Numbered from the stretch's first letter, positions 23,446-32,276 are shown. The stretch: 49,793 nucleotides of DNA from ARK-14 sp002899805 (GCA_039793985.1 JBAMMC010000015.1:1-49793), one strand, 5' to 3'. Notes: generated by a model from the sequence alone, not told the origin. Program-made: numbers and translations.

Positions 23446-24876
23446 TTGTCCGAAAGTATTTTTTTGAATGATATTAACCTCAAAACACTTTATTTTAATT
23501 CGTTCTCTGGGAGCGTGGAATTCGTGAAGAGCAGATTGAATGATTTTTTAATGAACGCTTCAGAAGTTGCAGAGAAGGCCAATTATGCGGAACATACAGC
23601 AGCTCTCAACTCTCTTATAGATACCATCTCTATAGCCATGGCATCTCACAGTATAGACACTAGAGTGAAGAAACTGAGAGCATCTATCTTAGAGGGAAAA
23701 ACAACAGGAAAATTCTCTATATTCGGTGAAAGTATATTGAAGTCGGATGCTATAAATGCTTTATTCATTAATTCATTTGCTGCACATGCTTTGGAGCTAG
23801 ATGATTGGCTTCCTATGGGCATGTTACATCCTGGAGCTTCCATAATTCCTTCGGCACTTCTTCTTGGGGAAAAGAATGATTTGACGTTAGAAGATATTAC
23901 TACTGGAATCATCTACGGGTATCAACTAGCAGAACATATTGGGAGATGGCTTGGAAGGTCGCACTACAGGACCTGGCATAATACTTCCACAGTTGCCGGC
24001 ATTGCTATTGGAGCCATGCTCGTATGGATGGAAGAGGGAAACGAAGAGAGGATAACCAATGCTGTTTTGATTGCCACTACTTATGCAGGAGGACTCATGC
24101 CATTAGTGAATAAACTTGTCTCAGTTAAACCTCTAAGCCCTTCTCATGCTAGCTTAATTGGTTATTATTCTTACCTCACTAGTCAAGCTTTTACAGGTTT
24201 GGTAAAAGACATTGAGGCTGTTGAAAGCAAAATATGCTCTTCACTGACCGAACAATGCGATAATATAGAAGATGATGAGAGTAAAACTCCAGCGATATTA
24301 AGAGTCGGTTATAAGATATTCCCAACATGTAGAAATAGCCACACAACGATACAGGCTGCTATTAAACTCAGCGAGAAGGTGGATCCTGCACTCATAGAAA
24401 GCATTCAGCTAGAAGTATTTGAGGAAGCAGCTCAAGTGGCGGACATAACTTTTCCAACGACAATAGAAGAAGCTATGTTCAGCTTATCTTTCCTCACCGC
24501 TGCATCTCTTGTGAAAAAATGGATCGGACTAAAGGAGATTTCCGAATCACTTTCAGATCCCCTAGTTAGAGAACTTGAGAAGAAAGTTAAAGTTAATATA
24601 CGCGAAGACTATACTATGAGCTTTCCGAAGAAACATCCAGTAACCATCAGGGTAACGATGAAGACTGGCGAGGTTTTAGAGGAGCACGAAGAGATCCCGC
24701 TCGGAGATCCTTCAAAAACACTTCCTAAGGATGCGCTATACGAGAAACTTAGGTCTCTCGCCAAATACTCAGGAAATGAAAATATTTTGAATTTAATTGA
24801 ATTAATTTTAAAAGAAAGAATTAATATCAGAATAAATGATCTAATAGATAAGCTATCAAAAGAGGAAAATAAGTAA
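23446..24876 (+). CDS. MmgE/PrpD family protein
   Basis: All-helical dehydratase/decarboxylase family that includes 2-methylcitrate dehydratase and cis-aconitate decarboxylase. Family blocks visible in 476 residues are HALELDDWLPMGMLHPGASIIP (the Asp and His matching active-site positions), RSHYRTWHNTSTVAG (second His), SVKPLSPSHAS (active-site Lys) and GYKIFPTCRNSH. The catalytic residues therefore look intact, but substrate cannot be read. Start is uncertain: TTG 23446 lies upstream of the predicted transcription start, and TTG 23464 would be leaderless; either leaves the domain whole. The stop overlaps the next ATG by one base, coupling it to a B12-radical SAM gene. Confidence 0.85.
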   Translation: MSESIFLNDINLKTLYFNSFSGSVEFVKSRLNDFLMNASEVAEKANYAEHTAALNSLIDTISIAMASHSIDTRVKKLRASILEGKTTGKFSIFGESILKSDAINALFINSFAAHALELDDWLPMGMLHPGASIIPSALLLGEKNDLTLEDITTGIIYGYQLAEHIGRWLGRSHYRTWHNTSTVAGIAIGAMLVWMEEGNEERITNAVLIATTYAGGLMPLVNKLVSVKPLSPSHASLIGYYSYLTSQAFTGLVKDIEAVESKICSSLTEQCDNIEDDESKTPAILRVGYKIFPTCRNSHTTIQAAIKLSEKVDPALIESIQLEVFEEAAQVADITFPTTIEEAMFSLSFLTAASLVKKWIGLKEISESLSDPLVRELEKKVKVNIREDYTMSFPKKHPVTIRVTMKTGEVLEEHEEIPLGDPSKTLPKDALYEKLRSLAKYSGNENILNLIELILKERINIRINDLIDKLSKEENK

Positions 24877-26534
24877 TGAGCGATCTCATACTCATTCATC
24901 CCCCCAGTTATTTGCAATTTAGGGAGGAAAAGAGAAAATATGGACCGATAAGTGATGTTATTCCATCTACCCCTTTATTCGATATGTACCCCTATGGATT
25001 CCTTTCGATCTACAGTCACTTATCAAAGAAAGGATTCAGGGTAGAAATATTCAACCTAGCAGCAAGGATGATAATGGATCCCTCTTTCAAATTGAGAGAA
25101 TATGTTAGGAAAATAGATGCGAAATTAATAGGCATCGATCTGCACTGGATGGTTCATGCGAGCGGTGCTATAGAGCTTGCTAAAGTAATCAAAGAAGAAA
25201 GGCCGGAAATACCCTTAATGCTTGGAGGGTTTTCAGCAACAATATTCTACAATGAAATAATGGAAAATTACAAGTGGATCGATATGATTTTGCTGGGGGA
25301 TACGACCGAAGAGCTTTTCGAAAAGGTTCTCGAAAGCCAGATGAATCCAGAAAAAATGGAAAAAATACCAAACTTAGTTTATAGAGATGGAGGAAAAATA
25401 AAAGTTAACAACTTTTCCTATATACCAGAAGATTTGAGCGATCTGAAAATAGATTACTACAACATTTTCAAAAACCTTTCTTACTCTTCAGAACCCCTCT
25501 GGTGGATCCCATTTTCTGATTTTATAGAGCATCCCATTGGAGCTGTAATATTATTCAAAGGGTGTCGATTCCATTGTTTAGCTTGCGGAGGTTCAAGCTA
25601 TGCTTACGCGAAATACTTCAGAAGGAAATCTCTTGCTATCAAATCACCTTCAGCGGTAATTGAAGAGGTTAGGAGCATAACAGAGCACCTGAAAATTCCA
25701 GTTTTCATAGTTGGAGACGTTCAACTTTTGGGAAAAAACAGATGGGAAATGCTATTGAAGAAGATGAAAGAGGAACGTATATCCACTCAGGCGATCTTTT
25801 TTGAGTTTTTCACTCCTCCCCCTCTAGAGTTGATCGAGAAGGTATCTTCTTTGGACGCTGAGGTCTATTTTCAGATAAGCCCGGAGTCCCACTCGGAGGA
25901 AACGAGGAAATACTACGGAAGGCCATATAGCAATGAGGCTCTGATGAACTTTATCATCAATTCTATCAATAGTAATATAAAGAGAGTAGATTTGTATTTC
26001 CTAGTAGGACTTCCAAGACAAACTCTAATGGAAGTTTCTTCTCTTCCGAAATTTATTTCTGAAATCTATAAAAAATTGCCTAGTGATAAAGAAAAACAAC
26101 TTGATTTCTTTGTAGCTCCGTTAGCTCCGTTCGTAGACCCAGGTAGCATAGCGTTTGATTTTCCACAAAAGTTTGGATACAAATTGAGAGCAAGAAGTGT
26201 GGAGGATCATATGAACCTTGTGAAGCACTCTCGAGATTGGAGGGGAATGCTCAACTATGAGACATATTGGATGTCTCGCGAAGATATTGCAACTGCTACA
26301 TATTTAGCAGCAAAAGGATTGATTTTGCTTAAAAGGGATATAGGAATAATCGATCGAGCTCTATCAGAATTGCTTCTTTCAAGAATTGATGAAAGCTATA
26401 CTTCCGATATTTTCATGAAGGAGACAGTGGTTTCCGATGACCTCTATCCGTCTAAGCCGATTTACAGTGTTATAGACGAAAGGAGCTCGAGTATCATATT
26501 GAACATCATGAAGAACATACTTGGTTTAGAGTGA
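24876..26534 (+). CDS. B12-binding radical SAM protein (Ta0216-like)
   Basis: 552-residue enzyme with an N-terminal cobalamin-binding Rossmann domain (IHPPSYLQF, YPYGFLSIYSHLSKKGF, IGIDLHWMVHASGAIELA, LMLGGFSATIF) and a radical SAM barrel with the canonical CX3CX2C motif CRFHCLAC (about 229-236), then GRPYSNEAL and FLVGLPRQT. Enzymes of this class often methylate unactivated carbons or rearrange them. The architecture resembles the Ta0216-type family known in Thermoplasma and Sulfolobus. The one-base overlap with the MmgE/PrpD gene indicates co-production and perhaps one pathway. Substrate unknown. Confidence 0.8.
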   Translation: MSDLILIHPPSYLQFREEKRKYGPISDVIPSTPLFDMYPYGFLSIYSHLSKKGFRVEIFNLAARMIMDPSFKLREYVRKIDAKLIGIDLHWMVHASGAIELAKVIKEERPEIPLMLGGFSATIFYNEIMENYKWIDMILLGDTTEELFEKVLESQMNPEKMEKIPNLVYRDGGKIKVNNFSYIPEDLSDLKIDYYNIFKNLSYSSEPLWWIPFSDFIEHPIGAVILFKGCRFHCLACGGSSYAYAKYFRRKSLAIKSPSAVIEEVRSITEHLKIPVFIVGDVQLLGKNRWEMLLKKMKEERISTQAIFFEFFTPPPLELIEKVSSLDAEVYFQISPESHSEETRKYYGRPYSNEALMNFIINSINSNIKRVDLYFLVGLPRQTLMEVSSLPKFISEIYKKLPSDKEKQLDFFVAPLAPFVDPGSIAFDFPQKFGYKLRARSVEDHMNLVKHSRDWRGMLNYETYWMSREDIATATYLAAKGLILLKRDIGIIDRALSELLLSRIDESYTSDIFMKETVVSDDLYPSKPIYSVIDERSSSIILNIMKNILGLE

Positions 26535-26688
26535 ATGGTTACCAGTTCGAAAGAGGGCTTCATTTTCAAAAAACAGAGAGGCCACCCGTTTGAGTGAGGT
26601 AGTTTGCTAAATAGTAGTATCACCAGTTCCCATTTAGTGAACTCTACGAGCATAAACATAGCAATTGTATATTGAGAAAGCAGGATAA
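26535..26688. other. Short non-coding gap, possible gene remnant
   Basis: The 154 bases between two converging genes hold no convincing gene. A 20-codon frame begins at ATG 26535 directly after the radical SAM stop, and a minus-strand frame of about 65 codons crosses the gap into the radical SAM gene. Neither resembles a family I know. The octamer ACCAGTTC occurs twice (near 26541 and 26620). Confidence 0.3.
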
Positions 26689-27441
26689 TCAGGACAACTC
26701 TAACTTTTCAATAATCAGTTCAAAAGGAAGACCCTTTAGAAAATTCTGAAGCTCACCGAAGATATCTGTTGGCTTTTTCGAAGCTTTTTTCAATATGATT
26801 TCTATTTTGTTTGGTAATTCCGAGATTTTATCAAGTTGTCCTTCAGTAATAATCCATGTCCTTTGAAGATATAGGATAAAGCCAGAAGAGGCGATTCCAA
26901 ATAGTAATCCCCCATCTAGAAAAAAACCGATAGCATTTCTCATATCTGATGGAGAAGGAAAACAGAATGCCGGATTCTCGACTCTATTAGAAGCAGGATG
27001 GGTATGAATAGCTATACATAAAGAAGAAGGTGGAAAGAGAACTCTCTCTTCTTCCCCCTCTATAGCTACTCCATAACCATCATCAGTTATGAAGAGAGCA
27101 TGCTCTCTTCCTGTTACCGCAGTTCTATCGACGATCGTTTCTATTGCTCTTCTTCCAATTTGAGAAAATTTATGGATGAAGTAATGATATGATTCCTTGA
27201 AAGGGATTCCCGTAATAAAAGAACCCTCCAACCTCGCTATTTCTATCCCTTCGTATTTTTTCCTGAAATTTTCGACGATTTCTTCACTCAACTCATTTGG
27301 AATAAGGATCTTTTTATTATCAAAATCCAGCCAAATATCCCATAATCCTTCTATTACTAGATCTTCAGCTGCCTTTGTCATGGAGCAAAGATTTTTCAAT
27401 TCATTCGCTTTCTCCAGCCTTATCTCTGTTTGCCATGGCAT
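26689..27441 (-). CDS. JAMM/MPN+-motif protein, possible metalloprotease
   Basis: 250-residue protein whose central region carries all four residues of a JAMM zinc-protease site: Glu113 in GREHALFIT, His146 and His148 in IAIHTHP, and Ser163/Asp166 in PSPSD. The loop between the second His and the Asp is 17 residues, longer than the usual ten or so. Archaeal JAMM enzymes can remove ubiquitin-like SAMP modifiers; that role is only inference here. The first 100 and last 50 residues have no match I recognise. ATG 27441 is chosen with GAGAAG nearby; TTG 27450 is also possible. It overlaps the 193-residue upstream gene by 41 bases. Confidence 0.68.
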   Translation of the reverse strand: MPWQTEIRLEKANELKNLCSMTKAAEDLVIEGLWDIWLDFDNKKILIPNELSEEIVENFRKKYEGIEIARLEGSFITGIPFKESYHYFIHKFSQIGRRAIETIVDRTAVTGREHALFITDDGYGVAIEGEEERVLFPPSSLCIAIHTHPASNRVENPAFCFPSPSDMRNAIGFFLDGGLLFGIASSGFILYLQRTWIITEGQLDKISELPNKIEIILKKASKKPTDIFGELQNFLKGLPFELIIEKLELS

Positions 27442-27982
27442 TCTTCTCAACGATAACCACCTTCATACCCTGATCGGTATCGAGAACAACATTGAAAGGT
27501 TTATCAGAAAATCTTGTTTCTCCTTCATATATATAGAACTCAACTTGAATACCTTTTTTTATCCATTCGATATGCCACTTCTCTCCCTTCATAGTTAACT
27601 TTCCTACAGCGTTGAGCCTTGCTGGTCTATAGAAAAGTAATTGTTGAAATTTTTCATCTTCTTTCAAATAGGTTCCCAAATGGATTGTGAACCCCTTTCC
27701 TGCTAGATCAACGACTAATAAACCTTCCCCCAGTTTGTTTTTCATCTGAGTCTTCCATTTTTCCAGTAGTTTAGTGCCCTGTTTTATTGCTTCTATTGTG
27801 GAAGAAGACTCAATTCTTTCGCTAGAAATGTTCTCTTCAAAGGGTACATAACCAACAATAGCTAGCTCTCCTAGATCAAGTATGTGCGGTTTGAAAACTG
27901 TTATGGTAGCTATAGCTTCCGCTTTTATCTCTTTTTGGGCTTCTTCTTTCGAGTTTTTGCTTTTGCTAGTTTTTCTTGGCAT
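27401..27982 (-). CDS. Uncharacterised protein, translationally coupled to the JAMM gene
   Basis: 193 residues, not recognised. The first 20 residues are Lys/Ser/Glu-rich and probably disordered (MPRKTSKSKNSKEEAQKEIK). The remainder alternates beta strands with one helix (EAIKQGTKLLEKWKTQMKNKLG), for example LGELAIVGYVPFEE, GLLVVDLAGKGFTIHLGTY and KPFNVVLDTDQGMKVVIVEK, suggesting a compact alpha/beta or beta-barrel domain. No metal-binding or ATPase motif is visible. A clear ATG starts it 27 bases from an AT-rich region. The overlap with the JAMM gene argues for a joint function, as substrate, partner or regulator. Confidence 0.65.
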   Translation of the reverse strand: MPRKTSKSKNSKEEAQKEIKAEAIATITVFKPHILDLGELAIVGYVPFEENISSERIESSSTIEAIKQGTKLLEKWKTQMKNKLGEGLLVVDLAGKGFTIHLGTYLKEDEKFQQLLFYRPARLNAVGKLTMKGEKWHIEWIKKGIQVEFYIYEGETRFSDKPFNVVLDTDQGMKVVIVEKNAMANRDKAGESE

Positions 27983-28464
27983 TATGGTTAACCTCTAAAA
28001 ACCTCATCTTTTTAAAGTTGATGAGACTCTTCCTTTTTTATATAATCCATTATTCTGGTATTTAAACGGTAAGCGATGAATAAGCGTCAATCATAAAAAT
28101 CGGACCGAATGTAATCCTTTTGGATAATCCTCGATACCCATAAATAAGAGAAGTATATTTCAAAATATGTGGGGGTAACAAACGGACATCTCTGGAAGAG
28201 TAATCCATTCTGTGATCGAAATAGAGTTAGCATAAGAAGGTAATCTGTTGCGAATCTATTTTTCCCGAGTTATCATCTTTTTTTCTGAAGGACTTTAGAT
28301 TCTCGTTTCAATGATTGCTTGTACCCAGGAAAAAAGAATCTTGCATTTTTAAAAATATTCAGCAAAAGTAAAGGAAACAATTTTAATAAATTATATACTC
28401 AGAGAAAAAAAGAAAAAAATTTTAAAATAATTCAAATGCAATTTATTTGTGAGGTTATGGAGCA
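27983..28464. other. 480-bp AT-rich intergenic region
   Basis: The longest gene-free stretch of the window, between divergent genes. I find no credible coding frame, tRNA or GC-rich structured RNA. It contains short inverted repeats such as ATATTT-CA-AAATAT (about 28158-28171), several long A/T runs in the right half, and the promoter of the aminotransferase. No origin recognition box is recognisable. Promoters for both flanking genes probably lie here; the middle (28080-28340) is unexplained. Confidence 0.5.
28390..28398 (+). promoter_or_regulatory. TATA box of the aminotransferase gene
   Basis: ATTATATAC lies about 70 bases before the ATG, predicting a leader of roughly 45 bases; a GAGGT Shine-Dalgarno sequence sits at 28451-28455. 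Confidence 0.4.
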
Positions 28465-29661
28465 ATGAGAATCAATAATCAATTATTTGAACTTGAAGGT
28501 GAACAAGCTTTCTATTTTCTCGCAAAGGCCAGAGAGATATCGAAGGAAACCGGAAGAGATATTGTTAGCTTTGGAATAGGACAACCTGATTTTGATACGT
28601 TTTCACATATAAAAGATGCTGCAAAAAGAGCAATAGACGAAGGGAAAACAGGGTATACAGAATCTGCCGGAATTCCGGAACTCAGAGAAGCTATTTCCGA
28701 ACATCTCAATAGAAAATACAATGCAGGAGTGAGCTATAAGAATATATTGGTTACGACAGGAGGTAAGACAGCAATATTCCTTGCTATGGCTGGAGTTGTT
28801 TCAAAAGGATCGGAAGTCATAGTTATTGAACCTTCGTACTATGCATATGCGCAAACAGCAAAGTTCTTAGGTGCTAAGCCTGTAATGATCCCAATGACAT
28901 GGCTGGGAAAGGATAAGGGATTTGAGCTGAATATCGAACAAGTAAAAGAAAAGATAACAACGAACACGAGCGCAATTGTAGTTAATAATCCTGACAATCC
29001 AACTGGGAACGTTTTTGGAAAAGAAACGATTAAAGCTCTGTTTGATATAGCGAGAGATCACAATATCACACTGATTTCCGATGAAGTTTACGATTATTTT
29101 GTGTATGATGGTGACTTCTTCAGTATAACTCAATTAGATGGCTGGCAAGATAATTCTATACTAATACAGTCTTTCAGCAAGACATTCAGTATGACAGGCT
29201 GGAGGCTTGGATATTTGTCTACCAGAAGTGATCTCATTAGCCTTCTTGATACCCTAGCCGTAAATGTTTATTCGTGCGCACCCAATTTTGTTCAATGGGC
29301 AGGTATAACTGCACTGAGGAGCGACTTCTCTAAGACTTATGAGATGATTCACGAGTTCAAACAAAGGAGAGAACTGCTATACAGAAAATTGAGTGAGATA
29401 CCTGGTATTGAGACATATATACCTGGTGGTGCATTCTATGTATTCCCAAGAATAGCTGAAGCCTTAGAATCTGTTAAGATGAATATTGACGAGTTTGTTC
29501 TCTCACTTTTGAGAGAGAAGGGAGTTTTAGTTCTGCCAGGAAAGAGCTTCTCTAAAAGATACGGAAATGAATTTGTGAGGTTTAGCTATGCTACTAAGAG
29601 AGAGAACATAGAAAAAGGAACGAAACTAATAAAAGAGTTCATTGAAGAACATGCAAAATAA
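28465..29661 (+). CDS. Class I/II aminotransferase (aspartate aminotransferase-like)
   Basis: PLP-dependent fold-type I aminotransferase of the I-gamma kind common in archaea. The 398 residues include GIGQPDFDT, TTGGKTAIF (phosphate loop), NNPDNPTG (174-181, Asn contacting PLP), DEVY (206-209, Tyr/Asp contacts), the Schiff-base lysine K239 in SFSKTFSMTGWRLGY, and PGGAFYVFPR plus a C-terminal VRFSYA whose Arg binds the substrate carboxylate. Aspartate or a broad set of amino acids paired with 2-oxoglutarate is the likely substrate; specificity is not certain. Confidence 0.88.
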   Translation: MRINNQLFELEGEQAFYFLAKAREISKETGRDIVSFGIGQPDFDTFSHIKDAAKRAIDEGKTGYTESAGIPELREAISEHLNRKYNAGVSYKNILVTTGGKTAIFLAMAGVVSKGSEVIVIEPSYYAYAQTAKFLGAKPVMIPMTWLGKDKGFELNIEQVKEKITTNTSAIVVNNPDNPTGNVFGKETIKALFDIARDHNITLISDEVYDYFVYDGDFFSITQLDGWQDNSILIQSFSKTFSMTGWRLGYLSTRSDLISLLDTLAVNVYSCAPNFVQWAGITALRSDFSKTYEMIHEFKQRRELLYRKLSEIPGIETYIPGGAFYVFPRIAEALESVKMNIDEFVLSLLREKGVLVLPGKSFSKRYGNEFVRFSYATKRENIEKGTKLIKEFIEEHAK

Positions 29662-29723
29662 TTGTGGTATCAAAGAAAAATCAAGATTTTACTATATAAT
29701 TTTTAAACTTCTCTGTCTATAAT

Positions 29724-30233
29724 TCACCGCTTGTAGCCGATTTTCCTGAGTAACTCTTTTCTCTCTTTCACATCTTCTTCAGATTCTACGCCCAGAGGAG
29801 TGAATCCATCAACAGCTCCCAGAATTGTTCTTCCCTGGTTTGTTTCAGCAATTATCAATTGCACAGGATTGGATGTAGCAACATATAATGAAACTACTTC
29901 CTGAACACTCTTCAATGCATTTAAGACATTTATAGGCCAAGCATTCCTCAAGTATATCACGAACACGTGACCAGCCCCTATCGTTCTGGCAGCCTCTATA
30001 GCAAAAGAAATCAATTCTTCATCATTGCCATCATACCGTATAAGCCTCTTTCCACTCGCTTCATTGAAGGCTAAACCGAACTTTATCGATGTGGAACTGG
30101 TTACAAGTGCTTCATATATATCTTCCACGCTTTTTATGAAGTGGCTTCTTCCGATTATAACATTGGCAGACTGAGGTATATTTATATCAATAACCTCAAG
30201 TTTGAGAATGTTAGATGAGCTCAAAATGCTCAC
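29724..30233 (-). CDS. Adenosine-specific kinase family protein (PF04008/COG1839 type)
   Basis: 169-residue member of a small archaeal/bacterial family described as adenosine/AMP-binding. Typical blocks are IPQSANVIIGRSHFIKSVEDIYEALVTS, KFGLAFNEASGKRLIRYDGND, GAGHVFVIYLRNAWPINVLNA and TNQGRTILGAVDGFTPLGVE. Biochemical role is not firmly established in the literature I know. The GTG start overlaps the TRAM gene stop (GTGA), so it is translated after the TRAM protein. Confidence 0.82.
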   Translation of the reverse strand: MSILSSSNILKLEVIDINIPQSANVIIGRSHFIKSVEDIYEALVTSSTSIKFGLAFNEASGKRLIRYDGNDEELISFAIEAARTIGAGHVFVIYLRNAWPINVLNALKSVQEVVSLYVATSNPVQLIIAETNQGRTILGAVDGFTPLGVESEEDVKERKELLRKIGYKR

Positions 30234-30523
30234 CTTATTACTTCAAGCAGGTCTGCGAGTGCCTCGTCACCTTTCCTCTCTATTATCTTTACTTTAACTC
30301 TTTCCCCGACAGTGCATCCCCCATTAACGTGCACTTTCACTTTGTTGAATATTCCTATACCACGCCCCTTCTCGTCTATGTCTCTTATTTCTAAAGTTAC
30401 AATAGCTCCTGGATATAGTTTATTCTGAGGACCGAACTCATCAGGCTTCGGAATCTTCGGATATACACTCCACCTTGAATAATCTCTGGTATACACTTCT
30501 TTGTGATCTCTGTACTTAGTCAT
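30230..30523 (-). CDS. TRAM-domain RNA-binding protein
   Basis: 97 residues with a C-terminal TRAM beta-barrel (YPGAIVTLEIRDIDEKGRGIGIFNKVKVHVNGGCTVGERVKVKIIERKGDEALADLLEVI), a fold that binds tRNA or rRNA and, in archaea, acts as an RNA chaperone. The N-terminal 35 residues are polar with several Tyr and Pro. I choose ATG 30523 because GGTGA lies eight bases upstream; ATG 30538 would add five residues. It heads a two-gene operon with the adenosine-specific kinase-family gene. Confidence 0.8.
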   Translation of the reverse strand: MTKYRDHKEVYTRDYSRWSVYPKIPKPDEFGPQNKLYPGAIVTLEIRDIDEKGRGIGIFNKVKVHVNGGCTVGERVKVKIIERKGDEALADLLEVIR

Positions 30524-30657
30524 TAAGTATATCACCATATGGAATGTTGTTAAAAGAATGCCTTAGTATTCTGGCTTTGAATTGCTCAAACTTTTTTGGA
30601 TAAAATTTATTTTTCCTCATATCAGACTATCCTGCTATCCTTCTGAACTAATCTAGT

Positions 30658-31290
30658 TTACCTCTCCCTTATTAATTTAATGGATATTTCTCCTGCTAAC
30701 TTTACTATTTCTCTCAGAACTCCAATCTCTCTTTCAAACTCGCTCTCTCTTTCTACCATTCTCTTCAAAACTTCCTCTATTTTCGGAAGGTCTTCGAAAG
30801 CAATTTTCTTAAAAAGCAACTTATCCGCATAGTCGAGCCTTTGTTTAATTGAGATTTTCTCTAAGCTTTCTAGTATTTTCATGGGTTCTAGAGAAGCATA
30901 CATGGCAAGTACTATTTTTTTAGAATCATCTCCCGCTTCGGAGCTCATCAGCTCTTTTTTAACAACCAAATAATCAAAGAATCTCCACCAGTGCTGTTTA
31001 CTCGATTTGTATGATGTCTCAATAAGAGCATATTTTTTTTCCATTATGCTCAAAAATGTGCTTGGATTTATTCTCTCTCCATCTTTCTCGAGAATATTTT
31101 TCACTCCCCTATAATCGAAATCCCCCAGTGAATTCTCACCGGAAGATGAAAGCTCTTCAGCCCTCTTCAGAGCTGCCAATATAACCTTTCTTCCCCTTTC
31201 ACCATAATCTGTGAGAAAAGCCTTAAGCCTTGCTTGATAACTGATAACAAGGGAACTGGTTTTTATTTCGTTGTCCATAGGGGAGCTCAT
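30658..31290 (-). CDS. Uncharacterised helical protein
   Basis: 210 residues, not recognised. Sequence is charged and almost entirely helical: an N-terminal helix pair (LVISYQARLKAFLTDYGERGRKVILAALKRAEEL), a central segment with aromatic residues (SSKQHWWRFFDYLVVKKELM) that could be part of a winged helix, and a long amphipathic helix at the end (KIEEVLKRMVERESEFEREIGVLREIVKLAGEI) with coiled-coil character. No membrane segment or catalytic motif. ATG 31290 is preceded directly by AGAAGAGG; ATG 31278 is possible. Single gene, divergent from the DUF2192-like operon. Confidence 0.65.
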   Translation of the reverse strand: MSSPMDNEIKTSSLVISYQARLKAFLTDYGERGRKVILAALKRAEELSSSGENSLGDFDYRGVKNILEKDGERINPSTFLSIMEKKYALIETSYKSSKQHWWRFFDYLVVKKELMSSEAGDDSKKIVLAMYASLEPMKILESLEKISIKQRLDYADKLLFKKIAFEDLPKIEEVLKRMVERESEFEREIGVLREIVKLAGEISIKLIRER

Positions 31291-31440
31291 CCTCTTCTAA
31301 TTTTTGAGATTTAGTAAAAAAACTTATCTCCGAAGATAATGCTGTTGCTACCTATCGCTTTTTCGTTAACATTTTATTTTGAAAGAAAAACTCAAATAAT
31401 TTTTAGGGAAATATAAATAAGAAATTCAAATATCCGAATA

Positions 31441-31473
31441 GCAGAAGTGCCTATTGTCGCACCTGCTAGCAGG
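31441..31473 (+). promoter_or_regulatory. Structured 5' leader of the DUF2192-like gene
   Basis: A locally GC-rich patch in an AT-rich region. GCAG-aa-GTGC pairs with GCAC-CTGC around an eight-base loop (31441-31466), and CCTGCTAGCAGG (31462-31473) is a perfect 12-base palindrome that could compete with it. A TATA box (AATATAAATA, about 31409-31418) predicts transcription from about 31440, so the structure would lie at the very 5' end of the mRNA. It could be an RNA element or a DNA operator. Confidence 0.35.
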
Positions 31474-31496
31474 AGAATGGAAATTGGAGAGGGTGT

Positions 31497-32276
31497 TTGT
31501 TGTCTACACAAAAGGGTGTATACCGAAAGAAAATATCAGTAAGTATAGATATATTGAGTGAAATAGTAGAAAAAGGAATCGTTGAACGGGACGAAGTAGT
31601 AAAGATTCTCAGAGAAAAATACGAAGAATATAGGATTTCTCCTTTCAGAGGGATTGCTCAACCAGAAGACCTCTATGATAAGGAAATGGCCACACTTTAT
31701 GTGATCGGCAAGTACGGAATGGGGCTCGATGAGGATTACCCGGATTTTTTTGGAAAAATATTCGAAAGAGAAAAAAGATATGAGGATTTCGTAAAAGAAA
31801 TTTTATCTGATAAAACAGATGAGGAGAGAAAAGCGAGTGCTCTGGAAAAACTCAACACAGAAATATTGACAAGCAATGACGTTGCAAGAATATTGAGAGT
31901 CGTTTTCACAAAAGTGATATTTGGGTTTTCAGATGAGAGTGGACTTTTTAAACTTATGGAAGAGATTGAAAAACTCTTTCCTGATAATGCGAAGGACGTT
32001 AGAAACTTCAAAAGATTCTATATAGGGTTCAAGCTGGCAGAAATGATTACTATCGGTGAAGTGAGAAACAGGTGGGAAAAAGAGGCGATGAAGCAAGCTC
32101 TTGTGCTTAAGATGGGGAGTGGAAAGCTAGCCCCCGATGACAAATATATAGCAGTAATAGCCAGGAAAGTCTTCAAAGTTCCCAAAGAAAAAATTCAGAA
32201 AATTCTGTCTATTGGCGAGACGAAAAAAGAGGTAGAAACAGATGAGGCTCATAAGGAGAATGAAGGCAGAAGCTAA
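31497..32276 (+). CDS. DUF2192-like crenarchaeal protein
   Basis: 259 residues, mostly helical and strongly charged. The N-terminal KKISVSIDILSEIVEKGIVERDEVVKILREKYEEYRISPFRGIAQPEDLYDKEMATLYVIGKYGMGLD matches the crenarchaeal DUF2192 family as I remember it. No enzymatic motif is visible. The start is TTG 31497 after GGAGAGGGTG. The C-terminal 20 residues are polar and probably flexible. First gene of a three-gene operon, overlapping the next by 35 bases. Confidence 0.68.
   Translation: MLSTQKGVYRKKISVSIDILSEIVEKGIVERDEVVKILREKYEEYRISPFRGIAQPEDLYDKEMATLYVIGKYGMGLDEDYPDFFGKIFEREKRYEDFVKEILSDKTDEERKASALEKLNTEILTSNDVARILRVVFTKVIFGFSDESGLFKLMEEIEKLFPDNAKDVRNFKRFYIGFKLAEMITIGEVRNRWEKEAMKQALVLKMGSGKLAPDDKYIAVIARKVFKVPKEKIQKILSIGETKKEVETDEAHKENEGRS

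Noticed and set aside
28015..28110. Possible C/D box small RNA (TTGATGAG and GCGATGAA)
   Set aside because: No matching D or D' CTGA boxes at proper spacing.
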